Origin: Montifringilla adamsi
Taxonomy: Eukaryota; Chordata; Aves; Passeriformes; Passeridae
Length of the DNA: 64,000 bases
Direction of reading: 5' to 3'
NCBI GenBank assembly: GCA_017590115.1
Contig: JAGGNK010006648.1
Location: 286,452 to 350,451, forward strand
Shown here: positions 1 to 13,799 of the stretch, one piece after another
Layout: each line of letters opens with the position of its first letter
Numbering within the stretch: position 1 is the stretch's first letter
The notes under the pieces: model-generated
Database searches by the model: none
Seen by the model: the letters and a program-made list of their open reading frames with translations, nothing else
What the model was told of the DNA's origin: nothing
Position numbers and translations under genes: made by a program

Positions 1-3000
1 ATCTCCACAGTAGCTGGAAGAGAGACTTTTTAGAGCCAGATGGTTTAAAGAACAGTCCAGGGTTTTCTTGGGACTTTTTCAATCAGATGATATTCTTCTA
101 TACACTAATCTGAAGCTAGCAGCCCTCATTTCTTTGCTTTCAGATACGGAGAACAAGCTGTCCCACCTAAGCTGCCTAAAAAGCTCTGTAGCACTTTCAG
201 TAGAGCTGGGTAGCTGAAGTGAGCACAGCAACCACCAGTGACGTAAGCACCATTCCACCCCATGAATTCACACAGTGTCCAGTGGGAAATCAATTAAAAG
301 GTCAAGATGAGGAACTACCTGTACTCATCAAAGAACCTTAAACTCTCAAACAAAGTACTATTCCCCTTTTGTAACAATAGACACCATTCCATGCTCACCC
401 CAAACCATGCAGAACTGGACACCAGGAACTCTGACCCAGAGACCAAGCTAAGATCATGAATCCCAGTTTGTTCCACAGTAGGCAAAATGGTGAAGATGAT
501 CACAGAGAGTTTTGCCAGTGTCCATTGTTTCAGTCAGCCACACACTCCACCACCAGCTTGGCCAACCTGCCAATCTCAGCTTTGCTCTACCAGCTTCCCC
601 ATCTTCTTTGGCCTAGAAGCTCATGAGGTCCCACCTCTTCTACATTTCTTTTCTCTTCCTATACCTTGTGAATTAAGTCACCACCTCCAGAATGAATTCC
701 ACTCATATTTCACTACCAAATGTCACCTCATCAATTGCTCTGCTTGCATGTTTTTATCCCTTTACCTGTCTCATCTTCCATGTGTATAAACTCCCAAAAC
801 AGACCCTGCCTTTAACTCTGCATCTACACAAAACCATGAACAAACAGGCCCAGATCTCCAGGAGTCTCTAGACATCCTACTGACACTTACATTAAGGCTT
901 TTTTTCTCTAGCTGTATTACTTGGTCAGATAAAGGTATCATCTCTTCCTACAAACCTCAGCAAGATAAGAAGAGGACAGTAATAATAGTAGCAAAAGCAA
1001 GAGCCACAGCTTTGGGCGAGATCCACATTATCAGCACAAGTTAAAGCAGGGAAAACATCTAACTGTGACACCATGTTTGAGACATGGATTGGAGAACAGT
1101 CTGCCCACTCGGACACGATGTGGAATTTAAGAAGGCACAACATAATTACCCGAGCTGGTCTTGGCTAGGAGGCCAGGATTAGCACTCCAACACTTCTGAA
1201 AAGTGGCCAGGAAGGCTGTTTCACCTCTCATCCAAAGGAAATAAAACCATCTTCTGCTAGATGGCCCCCAAACACTATTTGTGGCATCATTTTTACACAG
1301 ATTTGAGAAAAATGTCTTTACTGATATACCTGAGTGATTTGCAGCATCAGCCCATCCCTTAGCAGTGCACTGGACCAGTATCAACCCAGTAAAACCAAGT
1401 GCTCTTCCCTGTCTGATAAATAACACACCCTTAGCTACCTTAGATTTTCTGTAGATTTTTCAGCCAGTTACACAGAGACATTAAAGGAAACTGTGACCTA
1501 ATTCTGACACTGTGATTTCATAATGTAAGGATAACCTAATTCTTCAGTAGTCCCAAAACATCTCTTCCTGATAAATGACCTTCTCCCCAGAGTATTTAAT
1601 ATTACTTTTGGCAATTAGAGGACCGAACAGAATATGCAAAATTAAAAAGCCTTGCTTTTCCTTTAGATCAGATAGGATAATGTGCACAAACACAGAAAAA
1701 CAGTGTGAATTTTATTGATGTGCTGTTCTGCATCCTAAGACATGGGCAATCAAATCTCTTGCTTAAGTAAGTACTGAGATCAGGGGAAAGAAAGTTTTCC
1801 CCCACAGTACAACACTATTGCTTTGGTGCATAGAAGTTCCCTTCCATTTTCTTAAGCATCAAGGTATGGGCTCTAAACAGATCAAGAAAGATGTTGGTGC
1901 AATAGTTCTAATTAGAACTGTTGGTACAACAGTTCCACTTTTCATTAGCAAAGACTGCAGCCAAAGACATTCAGCAAAGAGAAATATGACAGATTCCTAC
2001 CATATCATTAATCTGATAAAAAACAGTTTACATAATCAATTTAAAATACCTCAGCTCCCAGTTCAACAGAAAATTGCATTGAAAAGCAAAAAATAGACAA
2101 ATCAACCAGGATACAGATCAGCTTATCATGACTTACCCTTATGCATGGCTTGAAAACATGGAGGAGGATAAGATAGGAAATGGTCATGGACTTTTCAGGG
2201 TACAGGCTAATTGGATGGGGCCATTAACAACAGTTAGTGAAGCAGAGAAGAGCTTCTCTGCAGCATCCTGCTAGACATGGAGAATTAATGTTCTCAGAGG
2301 AATGCCTTTACTTCGGTGAGGAAGTGCAACAGATAAAGCAAAGTTTTACCTTCCATCACTCCTGCCTTACTTTCGGTGCAAAAAAGAGAGGTCTAACTTC
2401 TCTTAGAGCAACATCTTATAACGAGTACACCACTGCACACAGAATCTTCACACAGACACACAACCATGTTGCTATTTGCAAGCATCATTAAAATAATTCC
2501 ATTCTTTAATTTTATTTCTCAAAAACACTAATGATAATGCTAACAAATATTTTATTAAAATTATGGCAATCTTTTTGGATTGCTTTCCAGACGGAATGCT
2601 TGCTGAGCATTCATCTTCACTTCTGCAGTGGTCATCCATTTTGAAGGCCACATGTGTACACGACAGCCTCCTGCTACATCATGTGTGAAATTCACTGCAC
2701 AAAACTCAGTGCACGTGCTTTGAGAATTTGTGGCTTCTCAAGACTTCTTTCCAATGATACCAGTTGCATAAATGCCCACGGAGCATAAAAGTAGAAGGTA
2801 AGTCCTCTACCCTGGCCTAAGAACCTCTAACAAAAAGGTCATTAAAGCAACAAAACTGCATGAACTAAACAAAGTGCCAAGTTTCAGCACGAGGACTTGG
2901 GTCAGCTTGGACAGCACCCATCATTGGGAGGAATGCAGAGGGAAACTTCATTTCATAAGGACAACTCAATTAGTAAGAGCAAGGGGATGAAACTTCCAAA

Positions 3001-6000
3001 GCCCTCCTGGCTAACATCTATTAATATTTTTATCAGTGAGCAGCATCCCCATTGAAACGTACACACGATGTCCTTTTTCTATCCTTCATAAGTACTCTCC
3101 TCTAACAGATGGTCAGTTTACATGTGGTAATGATCCACTGTAATTAAAAACTCTATTCTCATTAGCAATCCTCCAAGAATACGACAGCTCTGGCTCACTT
3201 TTTCTGATGAGTATGTGTTTTGTTTAATGATAAACAGCAGCCAGGAGAATAAAGAATACAGTAAATTTCTACACTGGGGCTGAGTGGAGGGGTTGGATTA
3301 CAGATTCCTAAAAGACAGTCAAAGACACCATTCACCAAGGTTGAGAACGCCAAGTTTGAGGGTCAAGACAGACCCTAGTAATCAGCATGTGCAGCTCAGC
3401 TGTCTTCTGGATGGATTTGCTAAGAGTAATTCATATTCCCTTCACCTTTCAAGTCCTTTTCTCATTTCAAGTGAAATCAACATTTACAATCAACTGTTCT
3501 ACCCTAATTACAGACCACAATAATCACAAACTCTGTTTTCTATAGAGACATAGATTTACTGCTTCCTCCTTCCTGCAATTCCTCTCCTCCTCTCCAGCTG
3601 GAAAAGCCAGAGAGCCAACACAGACATATATATTTCAGGAGTCATTACCTTCCCAGTCACTTTACAGATCATTTTGGATTCAGTGTCACTCAGAAAGGAG
3701 ACCTTGTGGACTATTGACAGTGTCTGCAGAATTACTGATTCGAAAAATCTGTAACACCTGAGAAAGACCATCATCATCTAGAGGTCCTAAGGGGAAGAAG
3801 AACAGCCTTGCAGACAGGACCTTTAATCAAACTTCTGCAGATTCAGGTTCAATTCTTAGTTCTTCCATAAATCACTCCCCAACACTCTCCATCTGTAAAT
3901 ATATATGGAGAAGCATTTCCCACTTCAGATCACAAAGACTCAGCTGCTGGGAACACCTTTTACTGTTTTTTAATTCAGAATCTCATCAAGCAGAACCTCA
4001 GTTACTGAGTGGTATCCCTGAGACTTCTGCATATAACAGCACAGGCAGAGCCCCACCGTGCTCCACGCTGGGTTACCTGCAGGGTCCCAGGAGGAATAGC
4101 AGAGTTACAGAGACAGACAGAATAATACAAGTTAAAGAATCCTCCCAGGACTAATTTCTTGGCTGGCAGGTACATACTATGTACCAGGGTTTAAGATAGG
4201 ATTTTTTAGTCTCTGCAGCTCCTCTATCAATTTTTCACTTACTTCAAACTTCCCACGAGTCTAGCAAAAACCTGACTGCAAGTCAGTAAAAAGCAGGTAT
4301 TTTCTAGTGCCAGATCTGACTACTAGATAGAAAATTATAATTATCAAGACAAAATTATTTCATGTGCCAGCGATGACATATAATCCCTCTTACAGGGAGC
4401 TCTATTTTCCATTTCAAGCAAATAGATTTTCTGTCCTGAGCATCAAAAATTTAAACCACTCATGCTCCCCGGTGTTTTGCATTGAGCATGGCTCGTTTCC
4501 AAAAGCCAATGTCAAAAAGCAGTAGGGAGGTCCAGTGTTACATTATATCTCAATTTTTTCTGCATCAGTCATGTTTGGTTTGCAGTTTTCAAACACAGTT
4601 TTATATGGTGTATTTTCTGCTGACTCTGAATCCTGAAGTATCAGCCCTGGGTTTTAGAGACAAACTGAGCTATTTTCTTCTGTCACACTTTCACTAATAG
4701 CAGCTTTTTCTCAGGCAAGTTCTGCTCTACTGTGCAGGGTCTCATTGACTTAACAAAACCACTGTTTCTGTGAAACATGCAGATCTGCTTCTGAGCTGGA
4801 AAAGCACTAAAAGGATAAAAAGTTAAAAGCTCTCCAAGTTACCTCAGTCAATAAAATCAATAGCTGTGACTATGTGCATCACAGGTGGCCAACACAGAAC
4901 TTTTGAGCCAAATAGGAACTGCAGGTAACACTCATGGTTCAGCCCTATCTGACTCCATTCCCAGGTTAGCCTCATGCAGCAGCTAAGTACAGGGAGCTGT
5001 AAGAAGTTCTCACCTCACTCTCCTGAATTACTCATAGAAATCCCCTTCCCCAGAGCTCCCCTAAATATGAGGTATGAAGTCTGTGGCATTCCACTGCTGA
5101 GAAATTTAATGCATGTCTCATAGGGTTGGGAGAGCTGGACACCTACAAGATACAAATGGCTTCATTAAGTGTCACTTTTATACAGCCCTTGGACCACATA
5201 CAGCATAGCTAATAAAATGTCATCTCATCTTCTTGCCACTTCAGAGGTCATTACAACTACATGAAAAAATAAAGAAGGGCAAAAAAGCAGAGAGATGATC
5301 TAGAGCAGACAGGGGGCCTGACTAGAAGTACACAGTGCTGATCTCGGGTCTGGCATGTCCTCCTGCATGGCCCTGTTAAGACAATCAAACACTCAGGTGC
5401 CTTGTAATCCTTAATAAAGGACTTTTAAATTTGAAGAAGAAAGGTTAGTCTTAATACCCCTTGACTCTGTCTTCATCCTGGTTTTTTTTTCTTTTTTTTT
5501 TTTAGTTTCTCTGTCAGGAGCACAGGGAAGTATTAGGCTTCTCATTGTAGCAGGATTCTCTGCCTAGAGTGGGGGAAAACTTTTTTATTTGCAAAGCTAC
5601 CAGTGTTGAGGAGAAAGGGGTGCCATGCTGGTTTTGGTGTTCAAGAATGCTGAAACCAGATGGACTCATCAACCCCAAAGTTAAGCATTCTAAGAAAAAA
5701 GCACCTGATGAAGTACCTGATAAAGGAGCCAAGAAGTGATACTACTTACAACTTAAATAAAGATGCTGAACTGGCACAGCTGGCCTGGAGACACAGCACA
5801 CAGAGTCAATCACTTTATACTATAGAAATCCATTCCCACTTTTTAACTGTAAAGTGTTCTAACATGCTCCTTCTCCAACCAAGTGTGTGTGTGGAAATTC
5901 CTCCCTTGAGTGGGGATGCTTCTCAAGGTTACTCCTCAAGGCTGAGCAAAAGAGATTTCCCCACAGTCATCAGCACAGGTGAGTAACATCAATCTCTACT

Positions 6001-7507
6001 TAATAATTGGTTTTGCTAGCTTTAATATAGTTGCTTTAATATTGCTCCAAAAATAGTACACTATTATTATATAGTAGTTATAACTACCTATCCCGATTAA
6101 GATCTTTTAGTCTGATATTATAATTATGATAATAAATTTAAAGAAATTATTTATTTTAAATCTAGACAGACAGATAGAGAGAGATTAGGGTTTACATCCT
6201 TAATCCTACAGGACAAAGTTCTATAAAGGTTCAATTACACCTATATAATCCTTTAGAGATAAACTGCTGGCAGAGTCTAGGGCCAAGATTGATTCCAGCT
6301 GCACTAAGACTCCTCTCTGAGAAGGAGTTTAGAAAGCAGGAGGATGCTTTCTGCACCTCGTGACTCAACAGGAGGGCTTCTTTAACACATTTTGTCTGAA
6401 GCTCCCATTCTGCCAGCAACACTCGTGAGTCTTGATTTGATTTATTTATTGAGTTATGCTTATGAAAGGCAGCAGTAAAAAGTGAACTGCACATAGCCAG
6501 AAAGTAAACACGGTATCTGCCAGGTGCTTGGGTTCTTCTCACTTTTGCCCCCCATTTTTTTCTTAGGAAAACAAAAAACTACAAGGTTTTTCATCTGCAG
6601 CAGAGATGAGACACTTTCTTGCTCTGCCAGTGTACACCAAACCTATTTGGAAGGCAGCTTCACCAGGCATCTTTTTGTGAGCAAATATATCAAAAGAAAG
6701 CTCTGTAAAGAAATTGCCTCAAGGCTCCAGTTCACTGGTAGCTATGGCAGTGTTCCTGTGCTGTTGGCTTGCACTCACTGTGGAAAGTCCCCACAAAGTC
6801 ATGAATAAACAGAGCTCTTTATGCTTCTGCCATGGGATCACATGGGCGTATCAGTCCAAAATGAGCAGGAATCTTTTTTACAAAACCACACTATTCTGAA
6901 GGTAGAAGAATGGGTTCATTTAAGCAGGTCTTCCCAATTCAGTACTTTTGAATAAGAACTGTTAACTAAAAGCTCATGTCATTTGTCAGCTGAAATTTTT
7001 TTCTATCTCCATTGCCATATTTGAGTGACTAGGCCTTGAAAACAACTTTTAAAACTCTCTTCTTAATAAATACCTTAAACGAGATAACCTGGAGTCATGT
7101 GACTTAACAGCAACTACATCAAGGTAACAGTTTTTGTTCAATGCAAAGGACACTTTAAATTAAGGGTCCTACTGCATGACAGACAACTCTATTCACAGAA
7201 ACAAGAAACAACAGAAAGAAGAAAAACCTAAAACAGTAAAAAACGCTAAAAAAATGCATGTGCCCTATGAGTCTGCAAATGGAAACATCATCGTCCTTAC
7301 TTGGGCACAGCAATGCTAAACTGAAAATTCAAGCTGAGATCCATCACACTTTGCTTAAGCCATCTACAAAGTAGCAATGTAGAAGCTCTTGTAATCACAT
7401 ATACCTGTCTGATCTGCAGCACCTCCCTCAGAATATGCTTAGCTGTAATCTATCACCTTTTGGGGAATCTCTCAGGTACAGCATCCTCCACAGCACACAT
7501 TTCTAAG
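1..7507. other. Non-coding stretch, probably TSPAN9 intron
   Basis: No coding exon, RNA gene or recognisable mobile element was found. Open frames on both strands are short (at most about 108 codons), have no recognisable domain and look like chance. Small simple-sequence patches occur: a T-rich run near 5488-5504 and a GACA/GATA/GAGA patch at about 6164-6186. The interval 6050-6160 is strongly AT-rich. The assignment to an intron follows from its position downstream, on the minus strand, of the first TSPAN9 coding exon, with no second coding exon in view. Confidence 0.5.
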
Positions 7508-7543
7508 GATAGATAGATAGATAGACAGACAGACAGATAGATA
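7508..7543. repeat. GATA/GACA tetranucleotide microsatellite
   Basis: About four GATA units are followed by about three GACA units and then two more GATA units. The compound GATA-GACA pattern suggests slippage plus one A-to-C transition point spread along the array. It is probably polymorphic in length. No function is implied. Confidence 0.9.
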
Positions 7544-10500
7544 ATTAAGCAAGGTGACTCCTGTCCATGGAGCTAGAAAGACAATGGAGTTTTCCTGACA
7601 CAAAGAATTCTGTCAGAAGCTGTTGAGAGCAAGTTAACAAATCCTCAGGCAGCAGCATCTGGCCAGTCACTGAACAGAGTACCAAGCACTTTAGAGTTTG
7701 AAAACTGGCCACCAACATTCTTCTCTCAGAGAGCTGCCTTCATCAGCAGCAAAGCCCAGTCAGTGATGACACCTTTCAAAAATCCTACTTTTGATTATAA
7801 TGTTCAAGTTTACAACTTCACTTGAAATTGTTAGGTTTTTTGGTTGCTGCTTTTGTTGTTGGTTTTTTGCAACCGATGGCTCAGGTACAATTTTCTAAAA
7901 ATTTATTTCAGATAGGATTGTAGATCAAGGCTTGATTTTCCAAGAGCTTGCAAAAGTGTTACAAAATGAAAACAATAGTCTATTAAAAAGGCATTTTTAA
8001 TGGGCTTGACTATCGTCAAGAACTCAAAACCAATTCCAGTTCATGACCGAGAGTACTCAGTCTTTCTCCAGTGCCCACTGTTTCACCCTGGAGAACCAAA
8101 AGTATCTGTAACCTCTTCTTCCTCCTCCTTCCTGGAGTGCCAGGCAGAAGGCTGTCTCTGCTCCATCTCAAGGCGCTGAGCTGTGACTTATCATTAGAAC
8201 AACCTCAAACTCAATCCCATGTAATGTCATGGCCTCTATCAGGGTTTCTTAACCACTTCTACATTAATAATCCTTCAGAGAGAAAATAATTTAGGGTTCA
8301 TCCAGCACACTGATGACACTTTCATGTCTCTGTGGCAAACTCTTGTGCTCCCAAGGTTTTTCCTTTCAAGCATATGCTCCTGAATCTTTACACTGCCTTT
8401 TGTTTCAGCATGGCAGTGCTCATTTCAGCCCTAAGACAGATCTTAAATCTATACACTCTATATAATCCTAGGCAGACATAATTCAATAAGCCTGTTTTTC
8501 CTTTTCATGCTATTGGGTTTGAACATTTTCTTTGCTAAACCTGCCCACAACACATCCTATAACACAGAAAACCTTGAGCTGACTACCCATAAAATATATT
8601 GCGTCAACGGCCAGACATAAATCTGCGCTGATGCTGCAGCAAAAAGAACCACTGCTGAAATGAATGTCACATCAGGCTGCGGTCTCGGAAGAACAGACAG
8701 AAGCAGGAGACACTACAGGGCAGAAACAATAAAGGAAGAAGCCTCCCTCTCTCCCCCAAGCTGCTATGAAGCAAAAAATTAGGCCAGAGACTGTCATTAA
8801 AGCAGTACTGTAATTACAGCTCCTAGAACCTTTTAGCAGTAAGTCGAGGACAGGAAAGAGTTTCTTTAGAATGTGCCAAGCTTCTTTCAACAGAAAACAG
8901 AAAAACATCTCTCAATCATCCACTCAAAAATGTGAAGTCATGTCAGAAAACTGTGTGCATGCAGGCACAGTGCTATCAGATTTATAAAAGCGGTGCCTCA
9001 CACAAGTGCAAATGAACCCTCTCAGCTTTCTCTGGTGGAAGCTGGTATAGAAAGCAAGTAAGCCAGCAGCTGTTATTCCTCAGAAACCTGATCATAACCT
9101 CATCAGGATCTTTGCTTCCCCACTCAGTTACTCAAATTCTGAACCACAAAAGAGCAGGTATGACATTAGTACCAGCAAGGCTGGGCATGGAGAACAGATC
9201 AGTAAGGTGTACAGCTGAACGTCAGGCAGAAACAAATTGTGTGCCATGGATCCTAGCAAAAGAAAGAAAGGAGGAAAGAGAACTGTGGGGACACAGGGGA
9301 AGAGATTAAGGATGCTTTCATCCTCCCATTTCTCCCTCCTATTTCTTTATGAAGTACACAGCAAAGCTTTAGAAGACAAAAATACTTCTACGTCTATATT
9401 CCCACAAATGAGCAAATTACAGTATTGTTGTTTCCCCCCTTTCACATTCATTTTATGCACGTCTCTTGAATATGTTTGTTGGAGAACTCTTTGTAGATCC
9501 AGAGTCAGGATCTCCTAATTGCAAAGTAAGAGTTCCTGAATAATAAGGAAACAGAAACCATCCAGACCCAAACAAGAAATTCTTCCTTCTTTCCACTGCT
9601 CTGGCTCCACTCCCCTGCCCTCCTGAAGTGCTGTAATGCTATCTGTTTCTCTGTGCTCCCAAGAGTTTCCCAAGATAGAGGAACTGGGAGAGCCAATTCC
9701 TACAAAGAGTTGTACACAGAACCATAGAATGAGATGGGACACCACCATCAGGGATGCAGGGAATAAGTACAGCCTTGAGGAAGAACAAATTTTATCCTAC
9801 TTCTTGCATATCACCTTCTGAGATTAAAAAAACGTGGGGGTATGCTGCAAAGAAACAGTAGTTTCATGAGAAACACATTTCATGGTAGCAAGCACAGAAA
9901 AAAAAAAAAAAAAAAATCACTGGTTAAGAACCAGAAAAATTAGAAGGAAGTAACAATTTAAACATCAGTGACACTTCTGATAATGTGTCTAATGGCACAG
10001 CACAGAAGAAAATTAATCCTTAACTTTCTAATTTGGACTTATGGGAGAAGTACATAATTCAGTGGATGTTCAGTATGTAACACACAGGGAGTATTTCAGC
10101 TTTCCAAACGCATGTGCTGCTTCAGTCAGGATATGTCAGTGGAATAGGTTGGGGAGTACTCATTAAATCACTTGTTTATTATTCACACTACAGGAATGTG
10201 AGTTCTATTGGTAAAATGAATCAATCAGAGAGCAAAGAGCTATTCTCTGGAGTCTGCATTAATCAGCCCGACAAGCTGTCACTAAGGATTGGGTCAGGCT
10301 CATAGCACAGCATCCAACCAGTGGGGAAAAAAATCTCCGAGACGGCTGGAACAGGGAACAGTTCACCCATTTAAAGCTGTCCCCAGAGGCTTGTGTCAAC
10401 CATTTATTACTGCTCACACACAGCTGCAGAAGCTTTTAAGTGAGAAACCTGCATTCTCGGATGTTCCAGAACTGTGTGGAAATATGCTTGATCCCAGCTA

Positions 10501-11569
10501 GTTCTGGAAGGACAAGCAAGATGAAGTATCCTGAAAGAAATACTGCTGGGCTTTAATACAGCCCAGAATGAAAATGCATTCATGAACTTGGAAAAGGTCT
10601 AAAAGTAGGACACATGTCAGAACAGATACACTGTTGGGAAACACTCAGAGCTGTCATGCAGTCTGCACTTCAGTAAAACGATTTTAAAAGAACAACACTA
10701 TTTTTACAGACTATTTTTCATACAAGCATATTGCTTTCAATGTTTAGCTGTTGCCCAGACTCCATCAATGTAAGTCTAAAATATAAAGTATCATTTGAAA
10801 AAAAGTCACTCATGAGAATACACCATAAAAATAGTTTTTTCATTTTTTAAAGAAACCCAAACAAAACAAAACCCCACAACCATTAACCTGTCCCACTCCC
10901 AACCCTGCTGGTAAAGATCATGAACTCCTAAAATCTCATTATTCTGAGATATACACTCTGTTAATGAGAATGAACATAACAGAATACAAACAGTAGCTGG
11001 GCTGCAGGAGCCCTAAACAGACCAGAAACATGGAATGAAAAAAAAGCAGTCAGCAGTTCTGATAATACTGTGAAGCCGTGTAACACATATAGCAACGCAT
11101 AAAATCAATACACTGTACAGAGAACACAATCACACACTCTGGTCATTTGGATGGAGTGATAAGATCAATGTTTCTGTTCTTGTCAGCACTTGTGCCAACT
11201 GCACCTTCAAGCTAGATGGAGTTTAAAACTGAGCATGACCTACAGGGACAGAGCTGCAGGATGGGCTACAAAAATTGCTGAATAGCTTGAAGAAGTGGTT
11301 TAGCTGAAGTGTACTTCAGGGGAGGCTGCCAGGGAAGGCAGTCCGGAGGGAAAAACAATAGAAAGATGAGTGTCTAATTGCAGCAATGTAGTGTGAGTGC
11401 AAATGCTCAGAAGTGAGGAAGAAAATCTGTCCTCACAACAGAGCTTCTCCATCTCAACAGAACTCTATACAGAGCTCTGCGCATGCCGCTGCTCTAAACT
11501 TGATGTTAAAAGCTTCGCCACAGAACTACAGGAATATTAGTGCAAGCATTAAAATACAGCCTCAGGCAG
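7544..11569. other. Non-coding stretch, probably intron
   Basis: No gene or clear mobile element was found. Several short overlapping open frames lie at 9.1-9.8 kb on both strands, and none resembles a known domain. A phrase near 9719 (CCATAGAATGAGATGGGAC) faintly recalls a CR1 tail but does not extend, so it is not called. One 20-base A-run is listed separately. Confidence 0.5.
9898..9917 (+). repeat. Poly-A run, 20 bases
   Basis: An uninterrupted run of 20 A. No retrocopy, target duplication or LINE body is visible immediately upstream, so it is treated as simple sequence rather than a retroposon tail. Confidence 0.9.
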
Positions 11570-11975
11570 CACTGGCAAGATTGCATCCTGCAGATCAAGA
11601 GATGGGATTATTCCACTCTAGGCAGCACTTGTCAGACCACATTTGGGCTATCCAGGCTTGGTCATCCCAGCTCTAGAAACTGAACACCATCTTGCATTGT
11701 TCTACCAAGACAAATAATGAATGCAGGTTGCTTCACAGAAAATGTTGGCACAGCTATAAGAAAAACTGAAAACAAACCGAACTAATTGAAAACAAACATT
11801 GGAATAGATTACCAAGAGAAATGGTGGCATTTCTCTTGCTATAAATACTCAGTGCTGAGCTTGACAGGGCCCTGGGTAACACAAACTAAGGATTTCCCTT
11901 CAACAGAAGGTTGGACCAGATGTTCTCTAGAGGTTCTTACCAACCTAGAGGTTTTCCTATGACTCCATGATCTAA
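11570..11975 (+). mobile_element. CR1 LINE fragment, plus orientation
   Basis: Two blocks match the 3' part of avian CR1 in sense orientation. The first (about 11570-11680) has the GATTGCATCCTGCAGATCAA, ATTATTCCACTCTAGGCAGC and CAGACCACATTTGGGCTATC phrases of the late ORF2 region. The second (about 11800-11975) has GGAATAGATTACCAAGAGAA, then AGGTTGGACCAGATGTTCTC and the degenerate GACTCCATGATCT end that replaces the usual ATTCTATGATTCTATG tail. The sequence between them is diverged or deleted. The copy is 5' truncated and interrupted by stops, so it is a dead fossil. Confidence 0.8.
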
Positions 11976-13799
11976 ACATATGTTATGCTATATGCATTGC
12001 TAAATACTACTTTTGCCGTAAACTCATTTTAAATTTGATTTTTTTCTGATTTTTCTTTCCATTACAGTAACAAAATAAAAATTTTAGAAAATAGTAATGA
12101 CAAGACAATGGAGGATGGTTCACTGTTTTTCAGAATAACTGTCAGCATCTTTTGAAATTAGCAAGCACAAGGCTTTAAAGGAAATGCCCTTTCACAGAAT
12201 ATTTAATTATACAGGTAGACTTTCTGCCAGAGAATTTTGGATAAATGGCTGTAAGGAGTTCCATTAATTCATTCAATTCCTTTAGTCTCTATTAAGCATT
12301 TTTTATCATATACTTTGAAAGGCAAGGTACGCAAACTTTTGGTGTGATCCAGTATATCCAATTTTGCATTTGAGCTTCATGAAAGGGAGATAAATAAATA
12401 TACCATAAGTCAAACATAGTAGCATTATATTGTAACACCACTACAATTTATCTGGATCATGAATTTAAATACTCAAAACAGAACCATAGAAATCCTGCCA
12501 CTAATAAAGTGAACCTCGCCACTAATACCTACTAATTCATGAAGCACAACAATTATTTATTTCAATTAAGCTGTAAATGGACAACCAGACTAAAGGACAA
12601 AACAAGAACAAAATCCAGCAACAGTGTCAGGTTCCACTTCTACGTAAGAGCAGAAAGACAAACTCAAATTTCCAAAGAAAATGGGATTCCAACCTGCCAA
12701 AGTAACAGACAGCTCTATCACACCAACATCGTACATCATAGCCACCTCCACAGGCATATTCTATTAAGAGAGTAGCTAACGCCTAAAAAAAGCCAAAACA
12801 AATACAAAAATATCAAACCAGGAGCAAATCTAACTCCAGCAATCTGCATTTTAGACTGCATCCTGTAAGACCCAAAACCAGTGTTGCACTGAAAGACATC
12901 CCAACATCCTCCCAGATGCCAAGAGTGCAAAGAGAGATCCCACCTGAGAGTCCTTTCTACATTCCACATGCTGAAAAAGCTGTCAGCAAAAACATTGCTC
13001 AGGCACTAAAAGACTAACATATGGCTTGAGGGGCTATGGAAAGAAGGAAGAAATCCTACTGCCAGCCATGCAATAACTTTACCTTCTGTAGGTGTTAAAT
13101 CCAGTGTTGGGTTACTTGTTCGTTAGTTATGGAATATACTTTATTTGCTGGTTTGGAGTCATGAAAAAATATTACAATGAAATCAATAAAGAGAGATATC
13201 CCACAGCCAAGTCTTCACCTTGACAGTCATCAATTGGGTGACAATCTCAAGATAAGACCTCCGGTTTACTCCGTGACACTTTGCAGGTGGTGGGGAGGTT
13301 TAGGGTTTATGTTGTATCATGAGAAACTTCCACTCCTCTAGGTACTTCTGGATGTCAGCGGCATGATGCCAGACCTCTGGAGTACACAGCCAAATAAAAG
13401 GATGCTGTACCAGTCCTAAACCTGTTCGTTCTGTGCCTGCAGACAACGCTGCACAACCATGTGGAGTTCTGGGGTGGCTTGGCTCTGAAGTCTCTCACAA
13501 GGAAAATGGCACATAACAGATGGTTGGTTGCTTAAGACACTTAGCAGGGACTTCAGGGATCCAGATTCAATTTCAGTTTAACTTTGTACAAGTCTCTTAG
13601 AAGGACACATCTACACCATGGATATAGACAGATTTAAGCTGTCTCTGCCCAAGCTAATCTGGCAATGAAAGTGCAGGAGGACTGCTGCAGACACCCAAGC
13701 TTGAGGGAAGTGATCTGCAGGATTTCTGAGTTTGTGGGCACTGCCATACAGATCTCAACACAAGCCTCTCCATGCTGAAGTCTGCTGCATGTGGACATC
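11976..13799. other. Non-coding stretch, probably intron
   Basis: AT-rich sequence without recognisable genes. Open frames at 12.5-13.0 kb and 13.6-13.9 kb are short; the last ones run into the LTR that starts at 13800 and are not genes. Confidence 0.5.
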